Under the pieces are notes generated by a model. The model did no database searches. It saw only the letters and a list, made by a program, of their open reading frames with translations, and had not been told where the DNA came from. Both the position numbers and the translations under genes were made by a program. Positions 42,520-51,167 of a DNA stretch of 64,000 nucleotides are shown here, piece after piece. Source of the DNA: DAOQAU01 sp964640325 (GTDB lineage Bacteria; Cyanobacteriota; Vampirovibrionia; Gastranaerophilales; Gastranaerophilaceae); NCBI GenBank assembly GCA_964640325.1, contig CAZXID010000003.1, positions 1 to 64,000 of the forward strand. Reading direction: 5' to 3'. The stretch's first letter is position 1; each line of letters opens with the position of its first letter.

Positions 42520-43080
42520 TTTATTCCTCCAAAATATAATCTGTCTTAAATGCAACATTTACAGCATGCACGCGCATGCCGTAAATATACAACTACCCCA
42601 AGAGGCTCATTGAGCCTTGATGTAATTTCATTATAAGGACTGAGAATGTTTTTTCAAGCGGTTTTTCAAGGAATATTACATTTTGCAACAATCAACTCAA
42701 TCATGCTCGCATGCTATATTTCGAGTATATCAACCATGATATATCTCAGGTTATATCATGGTTTTAGAGTTTTAAATCATGGAAACGCATGCTGTACATG
42801 GTTTTCCATGATTTAAAAAATGTTTAAGAAATGTAAAATTTTTGGCATGGAGAATAAATAGCTGAAAAGGTGAAAGGCTTAATTGAGGATAAGAGGTGAA
42901 GATGCGTCGAGGCGTAGCAGATTAATCCACGCATCTACGCATCTTATCTCCTTATAAACTTTTTAACTATTCGACCGTCCGACTTATCAACTAAATTTTA
43001 TCTAAACAATTCTATACAATCGTTTGTAAATAGAAAATCTTTTAGATACGATTAATTTATATAAGATTTGAGGAAGTAAT
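42520..43080. other. gene-free region with two perfect hairpins before minC
   Basis: This spacer separates the Cys-rich gene and minC, which point away from each other. It includes GCATGC-rich sequence near 42565, a perfect 12-bp hairpin at 42732-42763 (arms AACCATGATATA and TATATCATGGTT), a perfect 15-bp hairpin at 42771-42817 (arms TTTAAATCATGGAAA and TTTCCATGATTTAAA), and a heptamer-repeat pair at 42853-42985. Both hairpins share the core ATCATGG. No gene is credible here. Confidence 0.65.
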
Positions 43081-43956
43081 ATGACAAAAGGTTTTATTGA
43101 AAACGGATTTATAATAGACTTGGGAAGTGCAAAAGATGCCTCAGGTATTATTTATGAATTGAGCTCTATTCTTGAAATGCCCGAAGCCCAGTACAGGCAA
43201 ATTTGCTTGAAGCTTGGGGATATTGATTTAACTCAGTCTCAGCTTTTGAGTATAAAATCTTTAATTACTTCGCTTAATTCGGAGTTGGCTTTTGTTGATA
43301 CAAATTCTAACCAAACAGAGCTTGCAGCTTTGAATTTGGGGCTTATTGTTTCAAAACTTTCAAACGAGATTGAAGTTGTAGAAGATGAACAAACTCAAAG
43401 TTATTTATTTGAAGATAGTTCGCAGGAAAATTTTTCTGAAAATATGTATGAAAAACTTGATACTGAAAAATTTGAAGAAAAAATTGAAGTTGTAGAAAAA
43501 ACAGACGAAGAAATTCAGGCCGAAGATAAGCTAGAAGAGCTTATTGACGAAGAAAACGAGCATGAAAATAAAAATCAAGAAGTTCAGCACGAAATTTCAA
43601 AAATGCCTACTTTGTACCTGCAGCAGACTTTGCGTTCAGGGCAGACCATAAGCTACGATGGGAATATAGTGCTTATCGGGGATGCGCATCCGGGAAGTGA
43701 AATTATTGCAAAAGGCGATATCACGGTTTGGGGGATTTTGGGCGGGATTGCCCATGCCGGAGCAAGAGGAAATGATTGGGCAAAAATTCGTGCTCTTAAA
43801 ATAAACGCTATTCAGTTGAGAATCTCAGGGTATTACGCAAGAAGGCCGGATTCTTTGAATATTCCGTTTATTCAAAAGACAAGCCAGTTTACACCAGAAG
43901 AGGCAAGGGTAAATGAACACGGTGAAATAGCAGTTTATAAGATATATAGCGAGTGA
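43081..43956 (+). CDS. minC: septum site-determining protein MinC
   Basis: This 291-residue MinC inhibits FtsZ ring formation away from midcell. The N-terminal domain is diverged. The C-terminal beta-helix has GQTISYDGNIVLIGDAHPGSE and the MinD-binding segment with GGIAHAGARG. A Glu/Lys-rich linker of about 60 residues lies between. It is first of the Min operon; the minD gene follows after a heptamer-repeat hairpin. Confidence 0.93.
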   Translation: MTKGFIENGFIIDLGSAKDASGIIYELSSILEMPEAQYRQICLKLGDIDLTQSQLLSIKSLITSLNSELAFVDTNSNQTELAALNLGLIVSKLSNEIEVVEDEQTQSYLFEDSSQENFSENMYEKLDTEKFEEKIEVVEKTDEEIQAEDKLEELIDEENEHENKNQEVQHEISKMPTLYLQQTLRSGQTISYDGNIVLIGDAHPGSEIIAKGDITVWGILGGIAHAGARGNDWAKIRALKINAIQLRISGYYARRPDSLNIPFIQKTSQFTPEEARVNEHGEIAVYKIYSE

Positions 43957-44016
43957 ATAGTAAATAGTAAATAGTAAATAGATTTTTAAAATTTCTATTC
44001 ACCATTTACTAATAAA
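43955..44016. repeat. heptamer-repeat hairpin between minC and minD
   Basis: GTGAATAGTAAATAGTAAATA continues into GTAAATAG, four exact 7-base periods; the inverse arm is CTATTCACCATTTACT. It is the cleanest example of the repeat family. Confidence 0.92.
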
Positions 44017-44030
44017 AAAAGGAGATATAA

Positions 44031-44843
44031 ATGAGCGGTCGAGTAATAGTAATTACTTCAGGAAAAGGCGGAGTGGGCAAAACCACTACAAGCGCAAATA
44101 TAGGTACGGCTCTTGCAAAAGCGGGGCAAAAAGTTGTTTTAATTGATACGGATATCGGGTTGAGAAATTTAGACTTGCTTTTGGGGCTTGAAAACAGAAT
44201 TGTTTATACGATAGTCGATGTAGTTGAAGAACGTTGTAAGCTTAAGCAGGCACTTGTGAAAGACAAGAAAAATCCTAACCTTTGCCTTTTGGCAGCAGCT
44301 CAAACCCGCGATAAAAGCGCGGTAAATCAAGAGCAGCTTAAAGCAATTTGTGAAGAGCTTAGGCAAGACAATGATTTTATACTTGTGGATTGTCCGGCAG
44401 GGATCGAACAGGGATTTCAAAATGCCGTTGCAGGAGCCACTGAGGCAATTGTTGTTACAACTCCTGAAATGTCTGCGGTAAGAGATGCCGACAGAATTAT
44501 AGGGCTTTTGGAAGCCAAAGAAGAAATAGAATCTTACAGGTTGCTTTTAAACAGAGTAAGACCTAATCTTATAAAAACAAATGATATGATGAGTGTTGAA
44601 GATGTTGTGGATATTTTGTCCTGTTCTTTGATTGGGATTATTCCCGAAGATACGGGAGTAATAACTTCAACAAACAAGGGTGAGCCTATTGTAAATGATG
44701 AAAAATCGCTTGCGGGGCAGGCTTATTCCAATGTCGCAAAAAGAATTATGGGAGAAGAGATTGATTTTCTTAACCTTGATGAGCCGAAAGGATGGGCCGC
44801 AAAAGTAAAAAAGTTCTTTGCCGGTCTATTTGGTAAGGAGTAA
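44031..44843 (+). CDS. minD: septum site-determining protein MinD
   Basis: This 270-residue ParA-type ATPase recruits MinC to the membrane. The deviant Walker A GKGGVGKTT is at residues 11-19. IDTDIGLRNLDLLLGLE follows, and the C-terminal amphipathic membrane anchor is WAAKVKKFFAGLFG. AAAAGGAG precedes the ATG. minE starts five bases after its stop. Confidence 0.97.
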   Translation: MSGRVIVITSGKGGVGKTTTSANIGTALAKAGQKVVLIDTDIGLRNLDLLLGLENRIVYTIVDVVEERCKLKQALVKDKKNPNLCLLAAAQTRDKSAVNQEQLKAICEELRQDNDFILVDCPAGIEQGFQNAVAGATEAIVVTTPEMSAVRDADRIIGLLEAKEEIESYRLLLNRVRPNLIKTNDMMSVEDVVDILSCSLIGIIPEDTGVITSTNKGEPIVNDEKSLAGQAYSNVAKRIMGEEIDFLNLDEPKGWAAKVKKFFAGLFGKE

Positions 44844-44848
44844 TAAAG

Positions 44849-45427
44849 ATGAAAGAAATAATTACCGAATTATATAAAAAACTGGCGGGATTTTTCCAAA
44901 CACCCGAAAAAGAAAATTTGAAAGAAGTGGCATGCAACAGGCTTAAGCTTGTTCTTATGCAAGACAGAACGAATTTAACCCCTCAGCTTCTTGAAAGAAT
45001 GAGAGGGGAAATGATTGATTTGCTTTCAAAGTATGTTGAAATGGATAAAGAAGCACTTGAACTTAATTTTGCCCAAGAAGGCGATTCAATGGCGCTTATG
45101 CTTTCAATACCCGTTGTCAGGGCAAAAGATGAAGAGGAAATTCAAGCCCTTATAAAAGAGGAAGAAGAACGCAAGGCAAAAGAAGCTGCCGATGAAACAG
45201 AAAAAGGGGAGCAGGAAACAGAAAATCCCGAAACAACACAAGAAACTTCCGAAGAATCCGAAGAGGAAATTTCTGAAGACCAAGAAAAAGAATCTGAAGA
45301 AGAAGTTGAAGAAGGATGCGCTTGTTTAATTGAAGGGCCTTGTGAGTGTCAGGCTAATGAAAACCCCGAAAAAGAAGAACAGGCTTGGGTTGCGCCAAAG
45401 AAAAACAAGAAAAACAAATCAGAATAA
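44849..45427 (+). CDS. minE: cell division topological specificity factor MinE with long acidic tail
   Basis: This 192-residue protein has a normal MinE portion (residues 1-95): the N-terminal amphipathic helix, NRLKLVLMQDRTNLTPQLLE, which contacts MinD, and the dimer strand. It continues about 95 residues further than ordinary MinE with a Glu-rich tail, a four-Cys cluster (CACLIEGPCEC) and a basic end. Normal MinE is about 85-90 residues. The frame is unbroken, so the tail is genuine. Confidence 0.93.
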   Translation: MKEIITELYKKLAGFFQTPEKENLKEVACNRLKLVLMQDRTNLTPQLLERMRGEMIDLLSKYVEMDKEALELNFAQEGDSMALMLSIPVVRAKDEEEIQALIKEEEERKAKEAADETEKGEQETENPETTQETSEESEEEISEDQEKESEEEVEEGCACLIEGPCECQANENPEKEEQAWVAPKKNKKNKSE

Positions 45428-45462
45428 AAATAAAGTTACAAAATGTAAATAAATTTTATAAG

Positions 45463-45526
45463 CCGCGTAATTAATTTCTTTTACGCGGTTTGTAGTGTGA
45501 GTGAAGTAAAAGAAATTAATTTTTGA
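45463..45526 (+). promoter_or_regulatory. two mutually exclusive hairpins after minE, attenuator-like
   Basis: CCGCGTAA (45463-45470) pairs with TTACGCGG (45481-45488). The overlapping AATTAATTTCTTTTAC (45469-45484) pairs perfectly over 16 bp with 45506-45521, after which TTTTG follows. The second stem resembles a terminator and the first can prevent it. It could be a simple terminator with a fortuitous second stem. Confidence 0.45.
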
Positions 45527-45609
45527 TTGGAATCGGAGTAAAAACAAGAAACTTTCAGCTAAAAACGTCATAATTAATTTTTATACATAATTTAATAAGG
45601 AACAAATTT

Positions 45610-46065
45610 ATGCAAGCAAATAATATAAGTTTTCAAGGAAAAAATCTTTTGCCCCGAAAAATTATTTTTCAGATAAATCAGCTTAAGTCATCTGTTCTTT
45701 CTATGCCCGGAGATACTTTTGGAAACTCACTTAAGGGCAAGGATGCTATATACAGTTTGTCTTCATCTTCGGGGAAAGTCAGGGATTTATCAAAAGTTTA
45801 CGGTTCTGATATAGTTGATATAGATTTGGGCAAAATATATCTTAATGCGGATTGTAAAACAGGAGAATTTTGGGTAATCAAAAAGCCGCTTTTTATGCCT
45901 GTTAAAAAAGTTTTTAAAGTTGTTCAAGATTTAGTTGAAGATTTACTTTCAGGGATTGATAACAAAAATATTGTAAATAAAGTTGTTGTCGGGATTCCAA
46001 AAGATATAGCCTCTAATCCTGATCAAATAGGGGAAATATATCAAAAATTATCAAGAGTAATTTAA
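45610..46065 (+). CDS. unknown protein with N-terminal ISFQG motif
   Basis: This 151-residue protein is unrecognised. It begins MQANNISFQGKNLLPRK, and contains SLSSSSGKVRDLSKVYGSD, a mixed alpha/beta-looking region, and a C-terminal helical stretch. There is no signal peptide or membrane segment. AAGGAAC lies before the ATG. The N-terminal FxG motif is shared in type with 28222 and 51889. Confidence 0.65.
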   Translation: MQANNISFQGKNLLPRKIIFQINQLKSSVLSMPGDTFGNSLKGKDAIYSLSSSSGKVRDLSKVYGSDIVDIDLGKIYLNADCKTGEFWVIKKPLFMPVKKVFKVVQDLVEDLLSGIDNKNIVNKVVVGIPKDIASNPDQIGEIYQKLSRVI

Positions 46066-46165
46066 GATCAAAAAATAATGGGTATAAGAAAAAGCCTGTT
46101 GCTTGGTTTGAAACCGCACATCAAAATTTACACAAAAAAGGAATTTGTGTCCTTATGCAGAGGAC

Positions 46166-47560
46166 CTATTTTCCTATACAAAAATTGTCAAAAATGTTGT
46201 TTAAGATTTCATCTGTTATGACTTCGCCTGTTATTTCATCAAGGCTTAAAAGCGCTGATTTGACGTCAATTGAAATTAAATCCTGAAGTTCACTTTTTTG
46301 TGTTGCCAAAAGAGCATGGGTCAAAGCTTTTTTTGCCATTTCAAGACAGTTTTGCTGGCGAATGTTTGTTGTAAATTCCAAATCTTCACTTGAAGATTTA
46401 CCCCCAAATTGTTTTATTTTTTGTTTTAATTCACTAAAACCTTGTTTTGTAAGGGTTGAAAGATAGATTGATGACCCCTCACTCATTTTTTCTCCCCTTG
46501 CGGGAGAAGATGCCTGAAAGACAGATGAGGGGTAATTGTCAGTACATAAATCCGCCTTATTTGCTATTTTTATATAATTTTTATCCTTAATTAAATCCAA
46601 AATAGCTTCATCATCTTTGTTTATTCCTTCAGAGGCATCGTATAAAAATAAAATCAAATCCGCTTCATCTGCTGATTGTTTTGAAAACTCTATCCCTATT
46701 TTTTCAACCTTATCGGCTTTTGAATGTTCTCTTATGCCGGCTGTGTCAATAAAAGTTACGGGAATCCCTTCTATATCAATGGTTTCTGTTAATACATCTC
46801 TTGTTGTTCCTGCAATGTCTGTTACAATGGCTCTTTTCATGTTTAAAAGTGCGTTAAAAAGCGAAGACTTGCCCACATTAGGTCTTCCCAGTATCGCGAT
46901 TTTTATTCCTTGTCTTAATATATTTGAAGATTTGGCGCTTGACAAAATCGATTCGATTTTGTCAAGCGCCTTTTTAAATTCTTTTTCTAAATATTGGTAT
47001 TCAGGTTCTTTTACATCATCGGGGAAGTCAATTCCCGCAATGATTTTTGATAAAACTTCAAAAATATCTTTTTTAATTTCTCCGATTTTTTGTGCCAAAA
47101 CCCCCGATAAGTTTTTTGCCGAATGTAGTGCAAAGTTTTTTGTTTTGGCGTGTATTAAATCACACACGGCTTCTGCTTGAGACAGGTCAAGTTTGTGGTT
47201 AAGAAAAGCTCTTTTAGTGAATTCACCTCTTTGGGCAGGTCTTGCGCCTTGTTTTAAAACCAAATCCAAAATATTTTTGACAACATTTATTCCGCCGTGG
47301 CACTGTATTTCTATTACATCTTCGCCGGTGTAACTGTTCGGGGCTTTAAAGGGAAGAATAATCACTTCATCTATTTTTTTGTCATTATTCACAATCCATC
47401 CATGGTGGATTTTTCCCGCGGCAAGCTTTTTGCCCGAGAAAATTTTTTCAACAATTTCAAAACATTTATTTCCCCCTGAGATTCTTATAACTCCGACCCC
47501 GCCGGTTCCTAGAGGTGTTGCTATTGCAGCTATTGTTTCAAATTCTTGTAATACGTTCAA
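46166..47560 (-). CDS. mnmE: tRNA modification GTPase MnmE with an in-frame palindromic insert
   Basis: This 464-residue GTPase works with MnmG to modify wobble uridine in tRNA. The N-terminal tetrahydrofolate-binding domain has ATPLGTGGVGVIRISG, the GTPase domain has GRPNVGKSSLFN and DIAGTTRD, and the C-terminus is FCIGK. Between NKAD and the G5 region a roughly 20-residue segment (SVFQASSPARGEKMSEGSS) corresponds to a DNA palindrome at 46475-46532 and looks inserted. The start is TTG after GGAAGG. Confidence 0.95.
   Translation of the reverse strand: MNVLQEFETIAAIATPLGTGGVGVIRISGGNKCFEIVEKIFSGKKLAAGKIHHGWIVNNDKKIDEVIILPFKAPNSYTGEDVIEIQCHGGINVVKNILDLVLKQGARPAQRGEFTKRAFLNHKLDLSQAEAVCDLIHAKTKNFALHSAKNLSGVLAQKIGEIKKDIFEVLSKIIAGIDFPDDVKEPEYQYLEKEFKKALDKIESILSSAKSSNILRQGIKIAILGRPNVGKSSLFNALLNMKRAIVTDIAGTTRDVLTETIDIEGIPVTFIDTAGIREHSKADKVEKIGIEFSKQSADEADLILFLYDASEGINKDDEAILDLIKDKNYIKIANKADLCTDNYPSSVFQASSPARGEKMSEGSSIYLSTLTKQGFSELKQKIKQFGGKSSSEDLEFTTNIRQQNCLEMAKKALTHALLATQKSELQDLISIDVKSALLSLDEITGEVITDEILNNIFDNFCIGK
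46475..46532. repeat. palindromic element in frame inside mnmE
   Basis: CCCCTCA and TGAGGGG form the outer arms, and TTCTCCC/GGGAGAA the inner hairpin around CTTG. It stays in frame and encodes a loop between G4 and G5. Confidence 0.75.
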
Positions 47561-47588
47561 ATTGTACCTTCCAATGTTTATTATAATA

Positions 47589-47625
47589 TATAGTAAATGG
47601 TAAATAGTAAATAGTAAATAGAATC
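47589..47625. repeat. tandem GTAAATA heptamer repeats upstream of mnmE
   Basis: TAGTAAATGGTAAATAGTAAA continues with another unit, four periods in total. No inverse arm is adjacent. Confidence 0.85.
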
Positions 47626-47630
47626 ATAAT

Positions 47631-47673
47631 AAAAAGCGCGGGATTTTGTTAAAAACAAAATCCCGCGCTTTTT
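47631..47673 (-). terminator. intrinsic terminator after the 47687 gene
   Basis: A perfect 20-bp stem (AAAAAGCGCGGGATTTTGTT and its complement) closes around AAA. The A/T ends act as U-tract in either direction; the minus-strand gene ending at 47687 is the one served. Confidence 0.92.
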
Positions 47674-47686
47674 AAGGTCTTTTAAA

Positions 47687-48361
47687 TTAAAAAAATGAAC
47701 CCAAGTTATTTGTCAGATATGTGTTTAAATTGTTTAAACTTGGCGTTGAATTTTGGTTTGCAAGCGCTTGCTTATATAGTGCGTTGTATAAATTGTTGTT
47801 GTAGGAATTTGCACTTGAAGAGCTTCCCAGTGCAGAGTTTATGTAGCTTAAAATATTGTTAACCGTTTGATTTTGAATTTGGTTTAAAAAGTCTGCATAG
47901 GTGTAGCGGTTAGAAAGCTCGTTGTTTACAAGTTTGTTTCTTTTTGCCATAATATCTTGCGCAAATGAGCTTACGGCGTCGCTTCTTTTTGATTCGATTG
48001 ATTTTAAATTATCCATAAAAATGGAATTGTCAAAATTACCGAATCTTGATGCTATATCATTTTGAAGTGTTTTAATCATGGGGTTGTAAATACTGTTTAT
48101 GGTGTTTACGCCCTGATTCGTGTAGGCATCGATTTGTGATTGAAGCGAACTTTGTGTGTCAGGCGAAAAAATATTTAATTGCGGTAAAATGCTTGCAAGA
48201 GCGTTTTGCGCATAATTATAAATGTAATTTTCCGTATCCGTCATATTGTAATTTGAATTAATTACTCCGTTTGACAAAGCTGTACTTGCTATAGGTTGTC
48301 CGTTTACCGAAATTTGTCCGCCGGTAAAAGAGGGGTATTCTATTGATGAAACTTTGCTCAT
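47687..48361 (-). CDS. unknown Asn/Ser-rich protein
   Basis: This 224-residue protein is unrecognised. It is rich in Asn, Ser and Tyr, mostly helical in pattern, with SYINSALGSSSSANSYNNN and a C-terminal LTNNLGSFF. There is no signal peptide. The start at 48361 follows AAAGGAAA and gives MSKVSSIEYPSFTGG; an in-frame start at 48394 lacks such a site. Composition resembles phage or secreted structural proteins, but no phage gene is near. Confidence 0.6.
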   Translation of the reverse strand: MSKVSSIEYPSFTGGQISVNGQPIASTALSNGVINSNYNMTDTENYIYNYAQNALASILPQLNIFSPDTQSSLQSQIDAYTNQGVNTINSIYNPMIKTLQNDIASRFGNFDNSIFMDNLKSIESKRSDAVSSFAQDIMAKRNKLVNNELSNRYTYADFLNQIQNQTVNNILSYINSALGSSSSANSYNNNLYNALYKQALANQNSTPSLNNLNTYLTNNLGSFF

Positions 48362-48502
48362 TGAATTTTCCTTTCTGAGATTGTTTTTTGGCAAAGGCTA
48401 AAAATAAAGCGTTTGATACTGTATTATAAACTTTTTTACAAAAAATTTTAAGTCCGTTTTTTTACTTACGGTTTTTGCGTAAAAAAAATAAAAAAAATGT
48501 GC

Positions 48503-48508
48503 TAAAAT
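48503..48508 (+). promoter_or_regulatory. extended -10 box of gyrB
   Basis: TGCTAAAAT, an extended -10, lies about 115 bases before the gyrB start. No clear -35 is visible. Confidence 0.45.
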
Positions 48509-48532
48509 CTTTTGTTTATGCTATCATAAGGG

Positions 48533-48601
48533 AGTGAATAGTAAATTGTAAATAGTAAAAGGGGGGTCTTTCTATTCACTGTTTCCCATTTACTGTTTAC
48601 C
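48533..48601. repeat. heptamer-repeat hairpin in the gyrB leader
   Basis: GTGAATAGTAAATTGTAAATA is paired with CTATTCACTGTTTCCCATTT and a further TACTGTTTACC. It lies in the transcribed leader if the TGCTAAAAT box is the promoter. Confidence 0.85.
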
Positions 48602-48620
48602 GAATATTTTGGGAGATAAA

Positions 48621-51071
48621 ATGACGACACAGACAGAACATAACAATTATGATGCCAGTAATATAAGGGTTTTAGAAGGGTTGGAGGCAGTAAGGCTTCG
48701 TCCGGGGATGTATATAGGTTCGACTTCTCAAAGAGGTTTGCATCACTGTATTTATGAAATTGTGGATAATTCCATTGATGAATCTTTGGCAGGCTACTGT
48801 AACGAAATAAAAGTAACTGTCAATACTGATCACAGTATTACCGTCGAAGATAACGGCCGTGGGATTCCTGTTGACATTAAACCTGACTCGGGAAAATCGG
48901 CATTAGAAATTGTTCATACTGTATTGCATGCCGGCGGAAAATTCGGGGATGGAGGATATAAGGTTTCAGGCGGACTCCATGGTGTTGGAGCTTCTGTCGT
49001 AAACGCCCTTTCTGAAAAGATGATTGTCGAGGTTTCTCGTGACGGGTTTGTGTGGAGGCAGGAATATTTAAGAGGCGAACCCTCTTCTCCTGTTGAGAAA
49101 ACAAAAGAAACATCAAAAACAGGAACAAGAACAACTTTTTGGCCCGACCCTGAGATTTTTACCGAAACAACAGAAATTGACAAAGATACTATCGCAAATA
49201 GACTCAGGGAAATGGCTTTCTTGAACAAAGGGCTTAAAATAATTTTCATTGAAGGAAAAACGCTTGAAGAAGAAGCATTCCACTATGAAGGCGGGATAGC
49301 AAGCTATGTTGAATTTTTAAACAAGAATAAAACCTCTCTTTTTGATGCACCGGTTTATATGGAAAAAACTGTTGAAGGAATTTTGGTTGAAGTTGCGATG
49401 CAATATACAGAAGCTTACAACGAAAGTGTTTTATCTTTTGCAAATAATATCAATACGCATAACGGCGGCACGCACCTTACCGGTTTTAGAAATGCTATAA
49501 CTCGCGTTTTAAATGATTATGCCAGAAAAAACAACATTCTTAAAGATTCCGAGCAAAACTTGACGGGAGAAGATGTTAGAGAGGGTTTGACGGCTATTAT
49601 AAGTGTAAAAATGGAAAACCCTGAATTTGAGGGTCAAACAAAAGAAAAATTAGGCAGCCAAGAAGCTATGGGTGCAGTTCAAGATGTGGTAAGGGACAAA
49701 CTTCAGGAATGGCTTGAATTTAATCCGAAAAATGCAAAAATAATTATTGAAAAAACGCTTCAGGCACAGCGTGCCAGAGAAGCAGCCAGAAAGGCAAGGG
49801 AATTAACAAGGAGAAAATCTGCTTTGGAAAATTCCACTTTGCCGGGAAAACTTGCCGACTGTTCGAACAGAGAACCTGAAAAATGCGAAATTTATATAGT
49901 TGAGGGTGATTCTGCGGGAGGCTCTGCAAAACAGGGCAGAAACAGAATGTTTCAGGCAATTCTTCCTCTGAGAGGTAAAATCTTAAACGTTGAACGTGCA
50001 AGGCTTGATAAAATTTACGGAAATAACGAAATTCAGGCAATGGTGCAGGCTTTCGGGATTAACATAAGCAAAAACGAAGATGAAGTAGAAATTGAAAAAT
50101 TAAGGTATCATAAAATTATAATAATGACCGATGCCGATGTTGATGGGGCTCACATTAGAACGCTTCTTTTGACATTTTTCTTCCGCTATGCAAAACCTCT
50201 GATTGATAATGGTCATATTTATATTGCTCAGCCGCCTTTATTTAAGGTTACAACAGGAAAAACGTCCGAATATTTATATGACGAAAGAGCGCTTGATAAA
50301 ACGCTCAGAGAGCGTGGAGTTAAAGGACTTTGTCTTTGTGATAAAACAAAACAAAAAATGTGTTCCGATAAAGATTTTACAGAGTTAATGGCAAATATGT
50401 CCACGTATTATAATTCTTATAACAATCCTATCTTAAATTCTATTCCTGCGGTTGTTTTAAGGGGCTTGGTACGCTCGGGGCTTGAAGCCGAAGACTTCGA
50501 TAATCAGGCAAAAATGGATGAAATTGTTGTTTATTTAAATAATTATCTTAAAGACCACGCCAAAAATTATAATGTTAAAGAGGCTGAAAATTTCAATGTT
50601 TCTTTAAAATATAACCCCGAAAACGCAAAATATGCTATAAGGCTTGATTTAGGGCATGATGTTGAACCTGTTATGATTACTTCAAATATAATCAGAAGTT
50701 CTGAATACAAAAGAATGAAGGTTTCTTATCCGCTTATAAGAAATTTCCTTATAGAAGAAGAGGAAAAACTTATATTGGAAACTGATTCAGAGCAAATTGA
50801 GATAAATTCTTTTGCGGATTTGCAAAGAATTGTTGAAGAAAGAGGACAAAAAGGTTTACAAATTCAGCGTTTCAAAGGCTTGGGAGAAATGATGCCCCAA
50901 CAGCTTTGGGAAACAACCATGGATCCTTCAACAAGAACCCTTTTAAAAGTAAGCATTGAAGATGCGATGCTTGCAGATCAGCTTTTTGATATTTTAATGG
51001 GTGATAAAGTTGAACCCAGAAGGGATTTTATTGAAGCAAATGCAGCTTATGCGACAAATATTGATACGTAG
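48621..51071 (+). CDS. gyrB: DNA gyrase subunit B
   Basis: This 816-residue gyrase ATPase subunit has the GHKL site (RPGMYIGST, EIVDNSIDE, DNGRGIPVDI), the Toprim motifs EGDSAGGSAKQGRNR near 429 and DADVDGAHIRTL near 503, and the C-terminal QRFKGLGEMMPQQLWETTMDP. Gyrase introduces negative supercoils with GyrA. The ATG at 48621 follows GGGAG; an in-frame TTG at 48609 is less likely. gyrA is not adjacent. Confidence 0.95.
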   Translation: MTTQTEHNNYDASNIRVLEGLEAVRLRPGMYIGSTSQRGLHHCIYEIVDNSIDESLAGYCNEIKVTVNTDHSITVEDNGRGIPVDIKPDSGKSALEIVHTVLHAGGKFGDGGYKVSGGLHGVGASVVNALSEKMIVEVSRDGFVWRQEYLRGEPSSPVEKTKETSKTGTRTTFWPDPEIFTETTEIDKDTIANRLREMAFLNKGLKIIFIEGKTLEEEAFHYEGGIASYVEFLNKNKTSLFDAPVYMEKTVEGILVEVAMQYTEAYNESVLSFANNINTHNGGTHLTGFRNAITRVLNDYARKNNILKDSEQNLTGEDVREGLTAIISVKMENPEFEGQTKEKLGSQEAMGAVQDVVRDKLQEWLEFNPKNAKIIIEKTLQAQRAREAARKARELTRRKSALENSTLPGKLADCSNREPEKCEIYIVEGDSAGGSAKQGRNRMFQAILPLRGKILNVERARLDKIYGNNEIQAMVQAFGINISKNEDEVEIEKLRYHKIIIMTDADVDGAHIRTLLLTFFFRYAKPLIDNGHIYIAQPPLFKVTTGKTSEYLYDERALDKTLRERGVKGLCLCDKTKQKMCSDKDFTELMANMSTYYNSYNNPILNSIPAVVLRGLVRSGLEAEDFDNQAKMDEIVVYLNNYLKDHAKNYNVKEAENFNVSLKYNPENAKYAIRLDLGHDVEPVMITSNIIRSSEYKRMKVSYPLIRNFLIEEEEKLILETDSEQIEINSFADLQRIVEERGQKGLQIQRFKGLGEMMPQQLWETTMDPSTRTLLKVSIEDAMLADQLFDILMGDKVEPRRDFIEANAAYATNIDT

Positions 51072-51133
51072 ATTAGTGAATGGTAAATAGTAAATAGACT
51101 TTTAGTTTCTATTAACTATTTCCTATTTACTCA
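51072..51133. repeat. heptamer-repeat hairpin between gyrB and adk
   Basis: AGTGAATGGTAAATAGTAAAT is paired with ATTAACTATTTCCTATTTAC around ACTTTTAGTTTC. Confidence 0.88.
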
Positions 51134-51167
51134 AAACATACATATGAAAAAATAAAAAGGATTAACA

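Noticed and set aside
29094..44016. CRISPR array from the regular repeats
   Set aside because: Units are 7-8 bp with no unique spacers of constant length, and they are spread over many sites; no cas gene is present.
47687..48361. Phage structural gene and prophage
   Set aside because: Asn/Ser-rich composition is suggestive but no integrase, capsid or tail gene is nearby and both neighbours are housekeeping genes.
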